This document shows positions 19,746-27,488 of a DNA stretch of 64,000 nt, in pieces; the stretch's first letter is position 1, and each line of letters opens with the position of its first letter. This DNA comes from Chrysogorgia sp. JL179-B06 (taxonomy: Eukaryota; Cnidaria; Anthozoa; Scleralcyonacea; Chrysogorgiidae). Where the stretch lies: positions 642,501 to 706,500 of the forward strand of contig JAYKKM010000016.1 of the NCBI GenBank assembly GCA_035772405.1. The letters run 5' to 3'. The translations under genes were made by a program, and so were the position numbers. Below the pieces are notes generated by a model that was given only the letters and a program-made list of their open reading frames with translations, was not told where the DNA came from and searched no databases.

Positions 19746-21372
19746 TGGATGCGTTCAAAAGAAAGTATCCTTATGCTGACAAGAATAGGTTTTTTCTTGA
19801 CGTTGACGACAATATGCATATACATATATTCTTCGTGACGAAAACTAATATTGGTGACGTTTCGATAGACTCGAGTAGGTTTAAGAGTAACCCGGAGTAT
19901 ACTAAGTATCTAACGATAAACAAACCAATGATAGTTAACCAGAAAGAGATAGCTAACGCCGTACGTGTGGCTAAGCTGAATCTAGTGACAAAGTACCCTC
20001 ACATCACTTTAAGCAAGTTTGAGTTCGATCCAACTGTCTCACAAGATGGTGAGGTTAATGGCGTTGACATATATTTTAGAAAAACGACATCATAAGCACT
20101 AACATAACTAGTGATACCTTCAAAAACGACAAGAGTATGTGGGTTTGGTTACACAACAACAAGTCTCCAAAAGGTCACGACGACAAGTTTCCAGAAATAT
20201 GGCTATCTGGTGGAACTATCCAACCATTATCAAAAGGTCGCAAGAACCACTGGGGACTTTGGGATGGCTATCCAACGGAAAACGTGTTGAACTACCCAGT
20301 GAATAACTTTAGAGTCTTCGTTAATCGAAAGAGCTACTTTCTCTCAAAGCTACCAATATTACAAATCACCACTTCAAAGACAAAGTCAAAGTGGGACGAC
20401 AACGAGAGCTACTATAGAGTCGTGTTTGCAACATATTGTGCAAGTTTCTGTTGTGGAGTGTCGTTACAACACTTATCACCCTCGCAAGAAGTTCACCCTG
20501 TTATCACAAGTGTAATGAGGTTCCATCTGTACTTTACAGTTAGAAGACTTCTCAGAAGGATGGAAGGTGGTGAGAGTATGAGATCGATAAGTAGAGAGTT
20601 TGATGCTGGATAATTGTATGGTAAGACAGACAAGATTCCTAAAAAACATTACTACCAGGGTAAAGTCCTTGCTGATGGTACAACAGGTGAGGAGAGAGTC
20701 TTCACGATTAACGACGTTAAGAACGACTACAAACGATACGTTCCTCTGGTGTCGAATGGTTTCACCAACATTGGGAGACAATACCTAAATCAGTCCATAG
20801 AGGCCTTTGTTTACTCCACACTTGGTGCACAAGCGAGGACACGTGTGTCAGTCGTTGGTGATTCTGCAGGCAGTCTAGAGACTCAACAAGAGTTCCGCAA
20901 GTTGGTGGAGGACAGTGTTATAAACTACGACGTTTCAACGTGGATTCTCAACATGAACAAGTCGAATAAAGACACTAATGTTGTCCAAAACCTTGCACTG
21001 TCACCGTCTACGTGGTTAATGCCAAGTAACGTTGTAATCCTCAAGAACAAAATCGCTGGGTACAACAACCTATTGAAGACTGCTACACAGAGTATGAAGT
21101 TTGGAGTAAACAGTGGGTTAAACTACACAGAAACGACAGAGGTCAAGAAAGTACACCAAGAAGGTGGAGAGCATCTGGAGACACTCGATAAACCAAAGGT
21201 GACGAATCGTCTGACACCAAACGTGACACACCTGGAGACACTTGATAAACCAAAGGTGACACACCGTCTGGAGGCATCAAAGGCGTCACCAGGTGACAAC
21301 ACGACAGAGTTGGGGCTAATTCTAGTGGTTTCGGCTGTGTCTGGATATTTAGTGAGCAAATATGTGTTATAA
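19742..21372 (+). pseudogene. Large unknown Polinton protein with C-terminal membrane anchor, several frameshifts
   Basis: Three frames line up as one protein of about 540 residues. They are 19742-20091 (MMDAFKRKYPYADKNRFF...), 20095-20435 (STNITSDTFKNDKSMWVWLH..., ...NNFRVFVNRKSYFLSKLPIL) and, after a scrambled stretch at 20436-20613 with at least three indels, 20614-21372 (YGKTDKIPKKHYYQGKVLAD...). The second half holds DVSTWILNMN and LSPSTWLMPSNV, two imperfect repeats of a HLETLDKPKVT motif near 21170-21270, and ends with a membrane segment LGLILVVSAVSGYLVSKYVL. I do not recognise a family with known function. Its size, anchor and location opposite the penton gene suggest a virion surface or minor capsid role, which is inference. 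Confidence 0.65.
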
Positions 21373-21376
21373 CATA

Positions 21377-22324
21377 ATGAGTCTAAGTTATGGATTTGAG
21401 GATAGAGACTACGAGAGCGACAAAATACTAAGAATAGCGAAGAGACATCTAGACAGTGACCCTAAGTTAAGCGTGAGCGGTGGGAGGATGTCTGGAGACA
21501 TAGATATGGCGTTCAGGACACTCAAAAACATAGCAGATCCAGAAGATGATTGGGATGCTATCAATAAAAAAGTGTTGGAGTCCGTATACTTATCGCAATA
21601 CTTTAGAACGCAGTCCTATAACGTTCTATTTGATTTTAACGTCACAAACCATGCTGTGAGTATGGTGGAATACCACAGTGGAACAAATAAAGTGAAAACC
21701 ATTAGAGATAAAACAAACATGTTAGTACAATACGACCCAACGTATGGTCCTATTATTGTTGTTAACAACGGTCATAGCTTCCTATCCCCTGAGCTAACTC
21801 CGATTCCGTTTGAAGCTGGAGTGCATTTTAACTGTCCACGTATGCAATACTGTGACATATCCGTTTTTATGGTAGTGAGGTTAGTCACCAGGGTTTCTAC
21901 GAAAGATTGGGAGGCGATTATCTCAAACGATGACGGATCGTGGGACAAATACATAGGGTACAAAGGAGGCGATAAATTATCGTATGGTGGTGGAGCTCCA
22001 GCAAAGGAGTACACGTGTACAATCCCAAATAACATCGACACCACCAAGAGACATATGACATCAATACATTGGCGGATGGGTAACTCCTACGTTAAGGTGA
22101 ACAACATAAGATCAACAGACTCAGACTTCACAGCTAATTACGAAGAGATAGGGTCTCCTTACGTAACGATCTTTGGAGTGCATCGACCAAGAGTACCACT
22201 AGCACCCTACAAGTACCCGTCTTTGATAGAGTTCTACGGTGTGAGGATTGTCTCTGGCTACATGACGAGCCGAGACATAATATTAGTTGGTAGAGATATG
22301 ATGAAGGAATATGATGTGAGCTAA
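21377..22324 (+). CDS. Fibre-like protein with C-terminal lectin-type domain
   Basis: 315 residues from the ATG at 21377, five bases after the previous stop; an upstream in-frame ATG at 21362 lies inside the previous gene. Residues 34-67 contain GGRMSGDIDMAFRTLKNIAD followed by DDWDAINKKVL. This is the GGxxxGDIDMxxxxIxNLxxPxxxxDAxNKKY-type neck motif found at the start of phage and viral tail-fibre shafts. Residues about 85-315 are beta-rich with W, G and D-rich loops (SNDDGSWDKYIGYKG, HWRMGNSYVKVNN, LIEFYGVRIVSGYM) and resemble a concanavalin/LamG-like lectin fold. A role in recognising a cell surface is plausible but is inference. The frame is intact. Confidence 0.65.
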   Translation: MSLSYGFEDRDYESDKILRIAKRHLDSDPKLSVSGGRMSGDIDMAFRTLKNIADPEDDWDAINKKVLESVYLSQYFRTQSYNVLFDFNVTNHAVSMVEYHSGTNKVKTIRDKTNMLVQYDPTYGPIIVVNNGHSFLSPELTPIPFEAGVHFNCPRMQYCDISVFMVVRLVTRVSTKDWEAIISNDDGSWDKYIGYKGGDKLSYGGGAPAKEYTCTIPNNIDTTKRHMTSIHWRMGNSYVKVNNIRSTDSDFTANYEEIGSPYVTIFGVHRPRVPLAPYKYPSLIEFYGVRIVSGYMTSRDIILVGRDMMKEYDVS

Positions 22325-22329
22325 GATAT

Positions 22330-22842
22330 ATGAGGAAGAAGTCAGTTGTTGTTTTCAATCACATATCAAAGGATATGTCAGAGGAAGAGGTGCTAGAGCT
22401 GAAACGCTTGTACGCGTACTACCACAAACTAGAAGCCTGTTACAAATGGAAATACAAGAGGTTGAAGAAAGTTAAACTATCGTTAAACATGACTAGCATA
22501 GGGTTAACGACAGTAGGGATTGTAGCTGGATCGATAACCGCTAACCCTCTAATCATTGCTTGTATTAGTGGTCCTGGTGTGATCATCCAAGGCTACTTGG
22601 CTAAATCCAATCTGACGAGTAGAGTGGAGCATTGTAAGTTCGCACATACTAGTTACAAAAAGATACTGACACAACTAAGATCGTATCTTAGAGGACTTCC
22701 TTACAACGAGTCAATGTTTCTCTCAGACGTTAAAGTGTTGGACGATAATGTGACTGACTTATGCCCACCAATCAACGGAATGGTGAAAAGGTACAACAAA
22801 GTATACGAGACACAAGGGGGGTCCGATCCCGACACCCCTTAA
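22330..22842 (+). CDS. Polinton membrane protein with glycine-rich hydrophobic hairpin
   Basis: 170 residues, starting five bases after the fibre gene stop. Residues 20-50 form a charged helix. About 54-92 (LNMTSIGLTTVGIVAGSITA, then NPLIIACISGPGVIIQGYLA) form one long or two short membrane segments separated by NP. The second half (KFAHTSYKKILTQLRSYLRG..., VKVLDDNVTDLCPPINGMVK) is helical and soluble. Similar proteins are known to me as uncharacterised genes of cnidarian Polintons. The role is unknown. It is followed by a 340-base gap with three hairpins. Confidence 0.7.
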   Translation: MRKKSVVVFNHISKDMSEEEVLELKRLYAYYHKLEACYKWKYKRLKKVKLSLNMTSIGLTTVGIVAGSITANPLIIACISGPGVIIQGYLAKSNLTSRVEHCKFAHTSYKKILTQLRSYLRGLPYNESMFLSDVKVLDDNVTDLCPPINGMVKRYNKVYETQGGSDPDTP

Positions 22843-22930
22843 ACACGGATCTACACGTAAGAACTAGTGATATGTCAGTCGACAAGTTCCAAGAGTAGGT
22901 GCTCATAAGTATCACCAATTAGGAGTTTGT

Positions 22931-22965
22931 TCTGACCAACCCCCCGTTTTGGGGGGTTGGTCAGA
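22931..22965. terminator. Perfect GC-rich hairpin 1
   Basis: Stem of 15 pairs (TCTGACCAACCCCCC and its complement) with loop GTTTT. It is the first of three hairpins between 22842 and 23181. It may mark transcript ends of the upstream gene, as hairpins do in some giant viruses. Confidence 0.55.
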
Positions 22966-22994
22966 TCGTGTGTTTGTGCAAAGCAAATTATTGT

Positions 22995-23029
22995 TTTTTA
23001 AACCCCGTCGTTTCAACGGGGTTTAAAAA
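22995..23029. terminator. Perfect hairpin 2
   Basis: TTTTTAAACCCCGT pairs with ACGGGGTTTAAAAA around loop CGTTTCA. It has an A/T extension on both sides, which is a bidirectional terminator shape. Confidence 0.5.
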
Positions 23030-23093
23030 TATACATCCAAGTACAGTCTATATATCAGAACCAGGAGTATTGAGCAGTTATTTTTTAAGAATA

Positions 23094-23120
23094 GCTGACC
23101 CCCCAAAACGGGGGGTCAGC
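23094..23120. terminator. Perfect hairpin 3, inverse of hairpin 1
   Basis: GCTGACCCCCC pairs with GGGGGGTCAGC. Its core CCCCCCAAAACGGGGGG is the exact reverse complement of the core of hairpin 1, so the two could also pair with each other in DNA or RNA. Confidence 0.5.
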
Positions 23121-23164
23121 TTTACCTAAAGAAAAACACTACTTTAAGTTTAAAATAAAACATA

Positions 23165-23177
23165 CGTTATAGTATAG
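23165..23177 (+). promoter_or_regulatory. Putative promoter, CGTTATAGTATAG
   Basis: It ends three bases before the ATG of the Bro-N gene. One extra T relative to the CGTATAGTATAG consensus. Confidence 0.6.
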
Positions 23178-23180
23178 GTG

Positions 23181-23984
23181 ATGAGTATCACTAAAATATT
23201 TAGAAATAACGACATGTCAGTCACTGCTATAAAAGATGGAGACAATATTTGGTTCTACGGAAAAGAAATTGCAGAGATTTTAGGATATAAGAGACCGTAT
23301 AAGGCTATAACAGATCATGTCGACGATGATGAGAGAAGAAAAGTTAGTAAGGTAACACCTCAGAGTATACCAATTGATACAGACTGTCAAAACAGACAAG
23401 TTTGGCAAATCAACGAGTCTGGAGTCTACGCTCTAATATTCTCATCTAAACTAGAGTCTGCTAGGATGTTTAAAAAATGGGTGTTCTCAGAGGTGTTACC
23501 ATCTATTAGAAAGACGGGCCAGTACACACAATGCAACCAGTTATCAATAATGAATGAGACAGACTTGCATTATGATATAGTTAAATATATTAGAGAGTAT
23601 CACCCAACAATAGTCATCCCAGGGTTGGGTGAGTACCAAGACACATCTACTAAAAGAATAGATGGATGGAAGAAGGGTTACAGTGGTGGACAACCAGATT
23701 TGATAGTTCCACAACTACATAAGAGATACAATGGTTTTGCTATAGAGTTCAAAACACCGAAAGGTAATGGGGTTATTAGGGATAACCAGTTGAGGTTATT
23801 AAGGAGACTAAGATCACAAGGGTACAACACGTTACTATCCTCAGACCAACATGAGATAATACATTTCATAGAGACATATATGAGAGACTCCAGAGTCCTG
23901 TGTGAGTACTGTAATAGGAGATTCAAGAGTGAAACCACACTATTTAATCACCAAAAATACTTTCATCGAATACTCTATCTGTGA
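23181..23984 (+). CDS. Bro-N domain / VRR-type nuclease / C2H2 zinc finger fusion
   Basis: 267 residues from the ATG at 23181. Residues 1-115 are a clear Bro-N DNA-binding domain (DNIWFYGKEIAEILGYKRPY, QVWQINESGVYALIFSSKLE, FKKWVFSEVLPSIRKTG). Residues about 145-225 carry a PD-(D/E)xK nuclease of VRR-NUC style: GGQPDLIV (Asp173), FAIEFKTPKG (Glu189, Lys191), then DNQLRLLRRLRSQGYNTLL with the usual Gln. The C-terminus is a C2H2 finger (C241, C244, H257, H262). Bro-N proteins are regulators in large DNA viruses and phages; the nuclease may act in recombination or DNA repair. All key residues are present and the frame is intact. This combination is unusual for a Polinton. Confidence 0.85.
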   Translation: MSITKIFRNNDMSVTAIKDGDNIWFYGKEIAEILGYKRPYKAITDHVDDDERRKVSKVTPQSIPIDTDCQNRQVWQINESGVYALIFSSKLESARMFKKWVFSEVLPSIRKTGQYTQCNQLSIMNETDLHYDIVKYIREYHPTIVIPGLGEYQDTSTKRIDGWKKGYSGGQPDLIVPQLHKRYNGFAIEFKTPKGNGVIRDNQLRLLRRLRSQGYNTLLSSDQHEIIHFIETYMRDSRVLCEYCNRRFKSETTLFNHQKYFHRILYL

Positions 23985-24030
23985 GATAATCTGTGAGATG
24001 ACTGTGAGATGACTGTGAGATGACTGTGAC
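23985..24030. repeat. Short tandem repeat GATGACTGTGA
   Basis: About four copies of an 11-base unit directly after the Bro-N gene and before the next promoter. It is probably a slippage product. Confidence 0.8.
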
Positions 24031-24039
24031 TAGATATCA

Positions 24040-24051
24040 CGTATAGTATAG
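24040..24051 (+). promoter_or_regulatory. Putative promoter, CGTATAGTATAG
   Basis: Exact consensus, directly abutting the ATG at 24052. Confidence 0.7.
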
Positions 24052-24372
24052 ATGACTGACAGTGAGTCCGTACCTATTATAACGTCGACAACAAGGACCA
24101 AAGACCCTAAGAGAGTAGAGGCAGGCAAACGCTTGGCTGCTATATCTAAAGCTGCAAAGGAGAGGAAGATGAGAGAGAGAGTGGTAAGTGAGATAGAGTA
24201 TGATGGTTTTAGTTATGGATACATAATAGGAACTATGGGAGTGGTTATAGCTGCTGGCTCGTTGTATTACGCGATGAAACAAGACAAACAAATGGTGACT
24301 GTTAACGAGGAGTCTAAGAACGTTGTAATAAAAAAGGAACCACCACCACGTAAACTCGACAGCCTCGATTAA
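24052..24372 (+). CDS. Single-pass membrane protein
   Basis: 106 residues. A basic, Ala-rich N-terminal helix (KDPKRVEAGKRLAAISKAAK, about residues 17-36, with a second half to 44) is followed by one membrane segment (YGYIIGTMGVVIAAGSLYYA, about 55-74) and a short Lys/Pro-rich tail. Small proteins of this design recur in cnidarian Polintons. The function is unknown; a virion membrane component is possible. It is first of six tightly packed small genes (24052-26074). Confidence 0.65.
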   Translation: MTDSESVPIITSTTRTKDPKRVEAGKRLAAISKAAKERKMRERVVSEIEYDGFSYGYIIGTMGVVIAAGSLYYAMKQDKQMVTVNEESKNVVIKKEPPPRKLDSLD

Positions 24373-24379
24373 AACATAT

Positions 24380-24389
24380 CGTATAATAT
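24380..24389 (+). promoter_or_regulatory. Promoter-like CGTATAATAT
   Basis: Variant of the consensus directly before the ATG at 24390. Confidence 0.5.
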
Positions 24390-24623
24390 ATGGCATCAAT
24401 AGATAGAAAAGAACTGATGAACGAGCTATACGACGCAGCCCTTGTGACTGCTGGAGCCGTAGCCGTATCCATGGCATCAAAGAAAGTACTAAAAGAACCG
24501 TTGGGTACCCCCGAATCAGTGAAGGGTACCCTCAAGTTAGCGACTGCTGTAGGCGTTTCAACGCTACTCGTTAAGTGGGCGCAGAGCAAGAAATACTTAC
24601 CTATTGACCCGTTCTCAAAGTAA
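24390..24623 (+). CDS. Small hydrophobic Polinton protein
   Basis: 77 residues. Two weakly hydrophobic helices (AALVTAGAVAVSMASKKVL and LATAVGVSTLLVKWAQSKK) are separated by GTPESVKGTLK. The start MASIDRKELMNELYD and the PIDPF end give it a recognisable layout that I associate with a conserved unnamed Polinton family. It may be membrane-associated. No function is known. Confidence 0.65.
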   Translation: MASIDRKELMNELYDAALVTAGAVAVSMASKKVLKEPLGTPESVKGTLKLATAVGVSTLLVKWAQSKKYLPIDPFSK

Positions 24624-24639
24624 TCTAACGTAATACATA

Positions 24640-25056
24640 ATGGCTAGTGTGATAGCGGGTGGTTTGTTCAACGCTATAGCATTCGCAGGAGCTGGGTTCA
24701 TATTCAGCAAGCTAAACCATACCGGCTACGAGACAGAGATAAAGAGACACAACAAAGCATTGGAAAGTCTCGCAAAAGCGAAAGAAAAGTTCTACGAGAA
24801 TGAGATTCGTCAGAGAGACAAAATCCAGGAATTAAGACAACAGTTGTCAGATGCTAACGCAGATATAAACGACACGAACCACGCTCTGGACCAACTAAGA
24901 CAAGTACTGACGATACAGTATGATGGGAAGACATTTAGTAAAGAGCCTGAGCTGTCAGACTATTACAAACCTTCAGATGAGATGAAAGAGTATCAAATGT
25001 TATTCGTCGGAGTTGTTGGGCTACCTTTAGGTTATCTAATATATAGAGTAGTATAA
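24640..25056 (+). CDS. Coiled-coil protein with membrane segments at both ends
   Basis: 138 residues. A hydrophobic start (VIAGGLFNAIAFAGAGFIFS, residues 4-23) is followed by a long charged coiled coil (about 30-95, heptads of L, I and K/E) and a C-terminal hydrophobic segment (MLFVGVVGLPLGYLIYRVV). AACGTAATACATA precedes the ATG, a weak form of the promoter motif. Its stop overlaps the next start (TAATG). It is perhaps a structural membrane protein of the virion, by analogy only. Confidence 0.65.
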   Translation: MASVIAGGLFNAIAFAGAGFIFSKLNHTGYETEIKRHNKALESLAKAKEKFYENEIRQRDKIQELRQQLSDANADINDTNHALDQLRQVLTIQYDGKTFSKEPELSDYYKPSDEMKEYQMLFVGVVGLPLGYLIYRVV

Positions 25057-25241
25057 TGAGCACTAAAACTTTGAAGGAGATGGCTATGGAATTTGATAAA
25101 AAGCGTAACTTGACAGAGACACTCTCTTACCAAACTCGTCAGATAGAAGAGTTGGAACAACTACTATCAGACGCTCTAAAACAGGTCGCAACAATAAAAT
25201 GTGAGTGGGAGACACTCAACCACAAAGTTACTACACTATAG
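25056..25241 (+). CDS. Small coiled-coil protein
   Basis: 61 residues, starting in the overlap TAATG with the previous stop. Nearly all of it is predicted coiled coil (heptad Leu, Ile and Val; LSYQTRQIEELEQLLSDALK). No membrane segment. The upstream gene contains TATAGAGTAGTATA immediately before the ATG, which may be its promoter. It may pair with the coiled coil of the preceding gene. Confidence 0.55.
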   Translation: MSTKTLKEMAMEFDKKRNLTETLSYQTRQIEELEQLLSDALKQVATIKCEWETLNHKVTTL

Positions 25242-25249
25242 TCTAAAGG

Positions 25250-25263
25250 TATATATAGTATAG
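25250..25263 (+). promoter_or_regulatory. Putative promoter, TATATATAGTATAG
   Basis: It lies eight bases before the ATG at 25272. The spacer TAACTTAG is nearly the same as that before the small gene at 8257. Confidence 0.6.
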
Positions 25264-25271
25264 TAACTTAG

Positions 25272-25895
25272 ATGATTGACGAACGTACAATGAGAATGTT
25301 CTATGCTGGGTATACATTGGATGAGATCGCATCAAAAAAGTGGAGTGGTACTACGTTAGGGTACACATTAGATGAGATCAAGAACGGAAGTAAGAACGCA
25401 AAACCAAAAAAGTGGTACGACACCACATATTGTTACAAGTGTAGTAACCACAGAACCCAAATCGAAGATGGTGTATTTAGTTGTAACAAGTGTGGAGAGA
25501 CTACCTACGGACGCGTAAGGAACTTTGTACCTAACATTTGGATGTACAATAAATCGGCTCATAGTTACAGTAAATGGTTAGGGAGAATGTTGACTGGACT
25601 AGTCAATGAGAGTGACATACCAACAGTTGTCAGTGATTTTATAAAGATAGTGTGGTCTCTTAAAAGAAACAATTTGATTGTCAAGAACATATCGAAATAT
25701 ATTTTCTATGTCATAAGAATATGCTCTAGAAGAGGTACAGAGTTGAGAGGTAGTCTTAACGACCTCAAACCTGGTAAGGTAAAGGTACGATTCGAGTATA
25801 ACCTGTATAGCGTAGTATACAAGGATCTAGGTTGGGACGGGAGAGGAGATCCGTACTACAACGAGTGGGTAAATAAAATATATAGTAATATATAA
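25272..25895 (+). CDS. Zinc-ribbon protein, possibly VLTF-3-like late transcription factor
   Basis: 207 residues. Four cysteines (C54, C57, C71, C74; CYKC and CNKCGE) form a zinc ribbon. The following helical part (MYNKSAHSYSKWLGRMLTGL..., IPTVVSDFIKIVW..., ...ISKYIFYVIRI) has the order of elements seen in poxvirus/NCLDV VLTF-3-like factors, which switch on late virus genes: ribbon, a His/Phe-Trp-Leu helix, an I-P turn, then a helical domain. The match is by pattern only, and a TFIIB-like or other zinc-ribbon protein is possible. Residues 14-19 and 31-36 repeat YTLDEI, a short internal duplication. If correct it could recognise the shared promoter motif. Confidence 0.55.
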   Translation: MIDERTMRMFYAGYTLDEIASKKWSGTTLGYTLDEIKNGSKNAKPKKWYDTTYCYKCSNHRTQIEDGVFSCNKCGETTYGRVRNFVPNIWMYNKSAHSYSKWLGRMLTGLVNESDIPTVVSDFIKIVWSLKRNNLIVKNISKYIFYVIRICSRRGTELRGSLNDLKPGKVKVRFEYNLYSVVYKDLGWDGRGDPYYNEWVNKIYSNI

Positions 25896-26074
25896 TGGCA
25901 AGACCAAAAATTTACCAAACTAAAGAAGAAGCTTTAGTAGCAGTTAGAGCACAAACCAAAGAGTGGATGAGAACTCATAAGTGGGTGTGTGAGACATGTG
26001 ATAGACCATATCATGTGACCTCTAAATACAAACATTTAAAGACTAAAAAGCATTTGAGAAATTTAAACATTTAA
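25895..26074 (+). CDS. Very small C2H2 zinc-finger protein
   Basis: 59 residues; the ATG overlaps the previous stop (TAATG). The C-terminal half reads CETCDRPYHVTSKYKHLKTK and then KH, a CX2CX11HX5H finger like those of U1-type or matrin zinc fingers, with many Lys residues. It is short but has ideal spacing, the same strand and a clear motif, so it is very probably real. It ends 19 bases before the nested transposon and is the last rightward gene. Confidence 0.7.
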   Translation: MARPKIYQTKEEALVAVRAQTKEWMRTHKWVCETCDRPYHVTSKYKHLKTKKHLRNLNI

Positions 26075-26084
26075 TTTCGAACTA

Positions 26085-26093
26085 TTTTATAAT
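26085..26093. repeat. 9-bp target duplication TTTTATAAT, left copy
   Basis: TTTTATAAT occurs directly before the element at 26094 and again directly after it at 27489-27497. Confidence 0.9.
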
Positions 26094-27488
26094 CAACCTC
26101 GTTCCCAGGGCCTTATCTCCGCTCGCCGCCCGCCCCCCACGCTCGCTGCGAAAAGACCCTGGTCGGGGCTGGTCACATGCATCCCATATTCTGGGATACT
26201 TTTACCGAGTGTCGTTAGGGAGGGTAGGAGGGTTGTTATCACATGGTGTTTCGTGCTGCGTGTTTTTTCTACATTCGATTTTCTTTTGACGCGTTTCAAA
26301 TTTCGTATTAAGTGTTGGTTGTCACAAGAGCAAAATAAGTATTTGACATGATCGATTGGGCTCGCCTTTTTCTTTTGTTGCGAGGATTACAATGTTATGT
26401 TTTGTTAGTTTTGATTATCGACGTTTTCCGCTGCCAAAATATCAACCTTGCAAGTTATAGTACTAAAAAGCCGTCTGTGGTTATGTCGAAATAACTAAGT
26501 TCTTCAAAGAAGTGTTATAGTTCTGGGAGTTCAAATTCGCGTTGTTATGCCTCAACTAATTTGCGATGCGAATCACAGTACAAACATTTTTTGTCGAGGC
26601 AATTCTCACATACTTAAATAAGAATTTATACGCGTTCAAGACCACAATTTCTGACATACAGTCATTGATAAAGTTCAAGAGGTAGTCTCAAAATTTCAAA
26701 AACAAAGCTGGTATTCCATGCCAACGACTCACTTCGCGCACCCTTCGAGCGGAAATCAAGATTGTTTCTTGTTTTAGGCTCGCGCTAGATTATTTCAATC
26801 ATAATTTATTATTATCCTAGCACAGAACGATCCTAGGATATATATACCGGTATTACTTTGTCACGCGTAATGTGTTTGATTTTGGTATTTAGTTAGAACG
26901 TTTTATCATTTTTTCAGAATGACAGATCAGAAATTTTGGAAACAGCGGCAATATTAATGTCTCTGTAAATACAATGAAATAGGTTTCGCCGCGATGTTAA
27001 TTTCAGTCTGGGCCGGCAATGTTTATTTACCTCCCTAAACAAAACGTCTTCCATTTTCTTTAACATGTATAAGCGCATTTAGCGGAGACACCGAGGGAGA
27101 CATTACAATAATTACGGGGTGAACTACAAACGTTGTCGCCTGTCGTCCATAGTTTATCTTGTCGTGGAAGAGCGAGGGAAGAAGGTGATATATTATCGAC
27201 TTTCCATAACCCGTTAGAAGCACAGCTACAACAACGTTTATACCACAGTAGACTGCCTGTAAACACTTAACTTACTTAGGTTTCACTTTATAACTTGAAT
27301 AGCTGCTATTGAAGATTGCAAACTGAAGACTACTTAAAAACATCGATACTGTGCTTGAAGGACTCCTCCCTGACTCTAACGTTTTGTCAACTAGCACGTG
27401 ACCAGCCCCGACCAGGGTCTTTTCGCAGCGCGCGGGGGGGGGGGGGGGGGGGGGGGCGGGCGGAGATAAGACCCTGGGAACGAGGTTG
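26094..27488. mobile_element. 1.4-kb DNA transposon carrying a RecQ-like fragment, inserted in the polymerase gene end
   Basis: The ends are CAACCTCGTTCCCAGGG and its complement. Inverted homology runs about 80 bases, broken by a poly-G/C tract that is long at the right end. The 9-bp duplication fits Mutator-like elements. There is no transposase. The interior holds a fragment of a RecQ-type helicase on the minus strand (27069-27232) and otherwise no gene. It landed within the last few codons of DNA polymerase B, so the polymerase frame now reads into its right end. Confidence 0.9.
27069..27232 (-). pseudogene. RecQ-like helicase fragment (motif I region)
   Basis: On the minus strand NVVVAVLLTGYGKSIIYHLL then PSLFHDK and PVIIVMSPSVSPLNALI correspond to Walker A (TGYGKS) and motif Ia (VIVVSPL..L) of RecQ/ATP-dependent superfamily 2 helicases. 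It is short and out of any complete gene. It was probably captured by, or is the remains of a gene of, the surrounding transposon. Confidence 0.6.

Noticed and set aside
27428..27456. Poly-G tract as a biological signal for frameshifting in the polymerase
   Set aside because: It is a long homopolymer in a transposon end, most likely slippage or assembly uncertainty, and lies beyond the native end of the gene.
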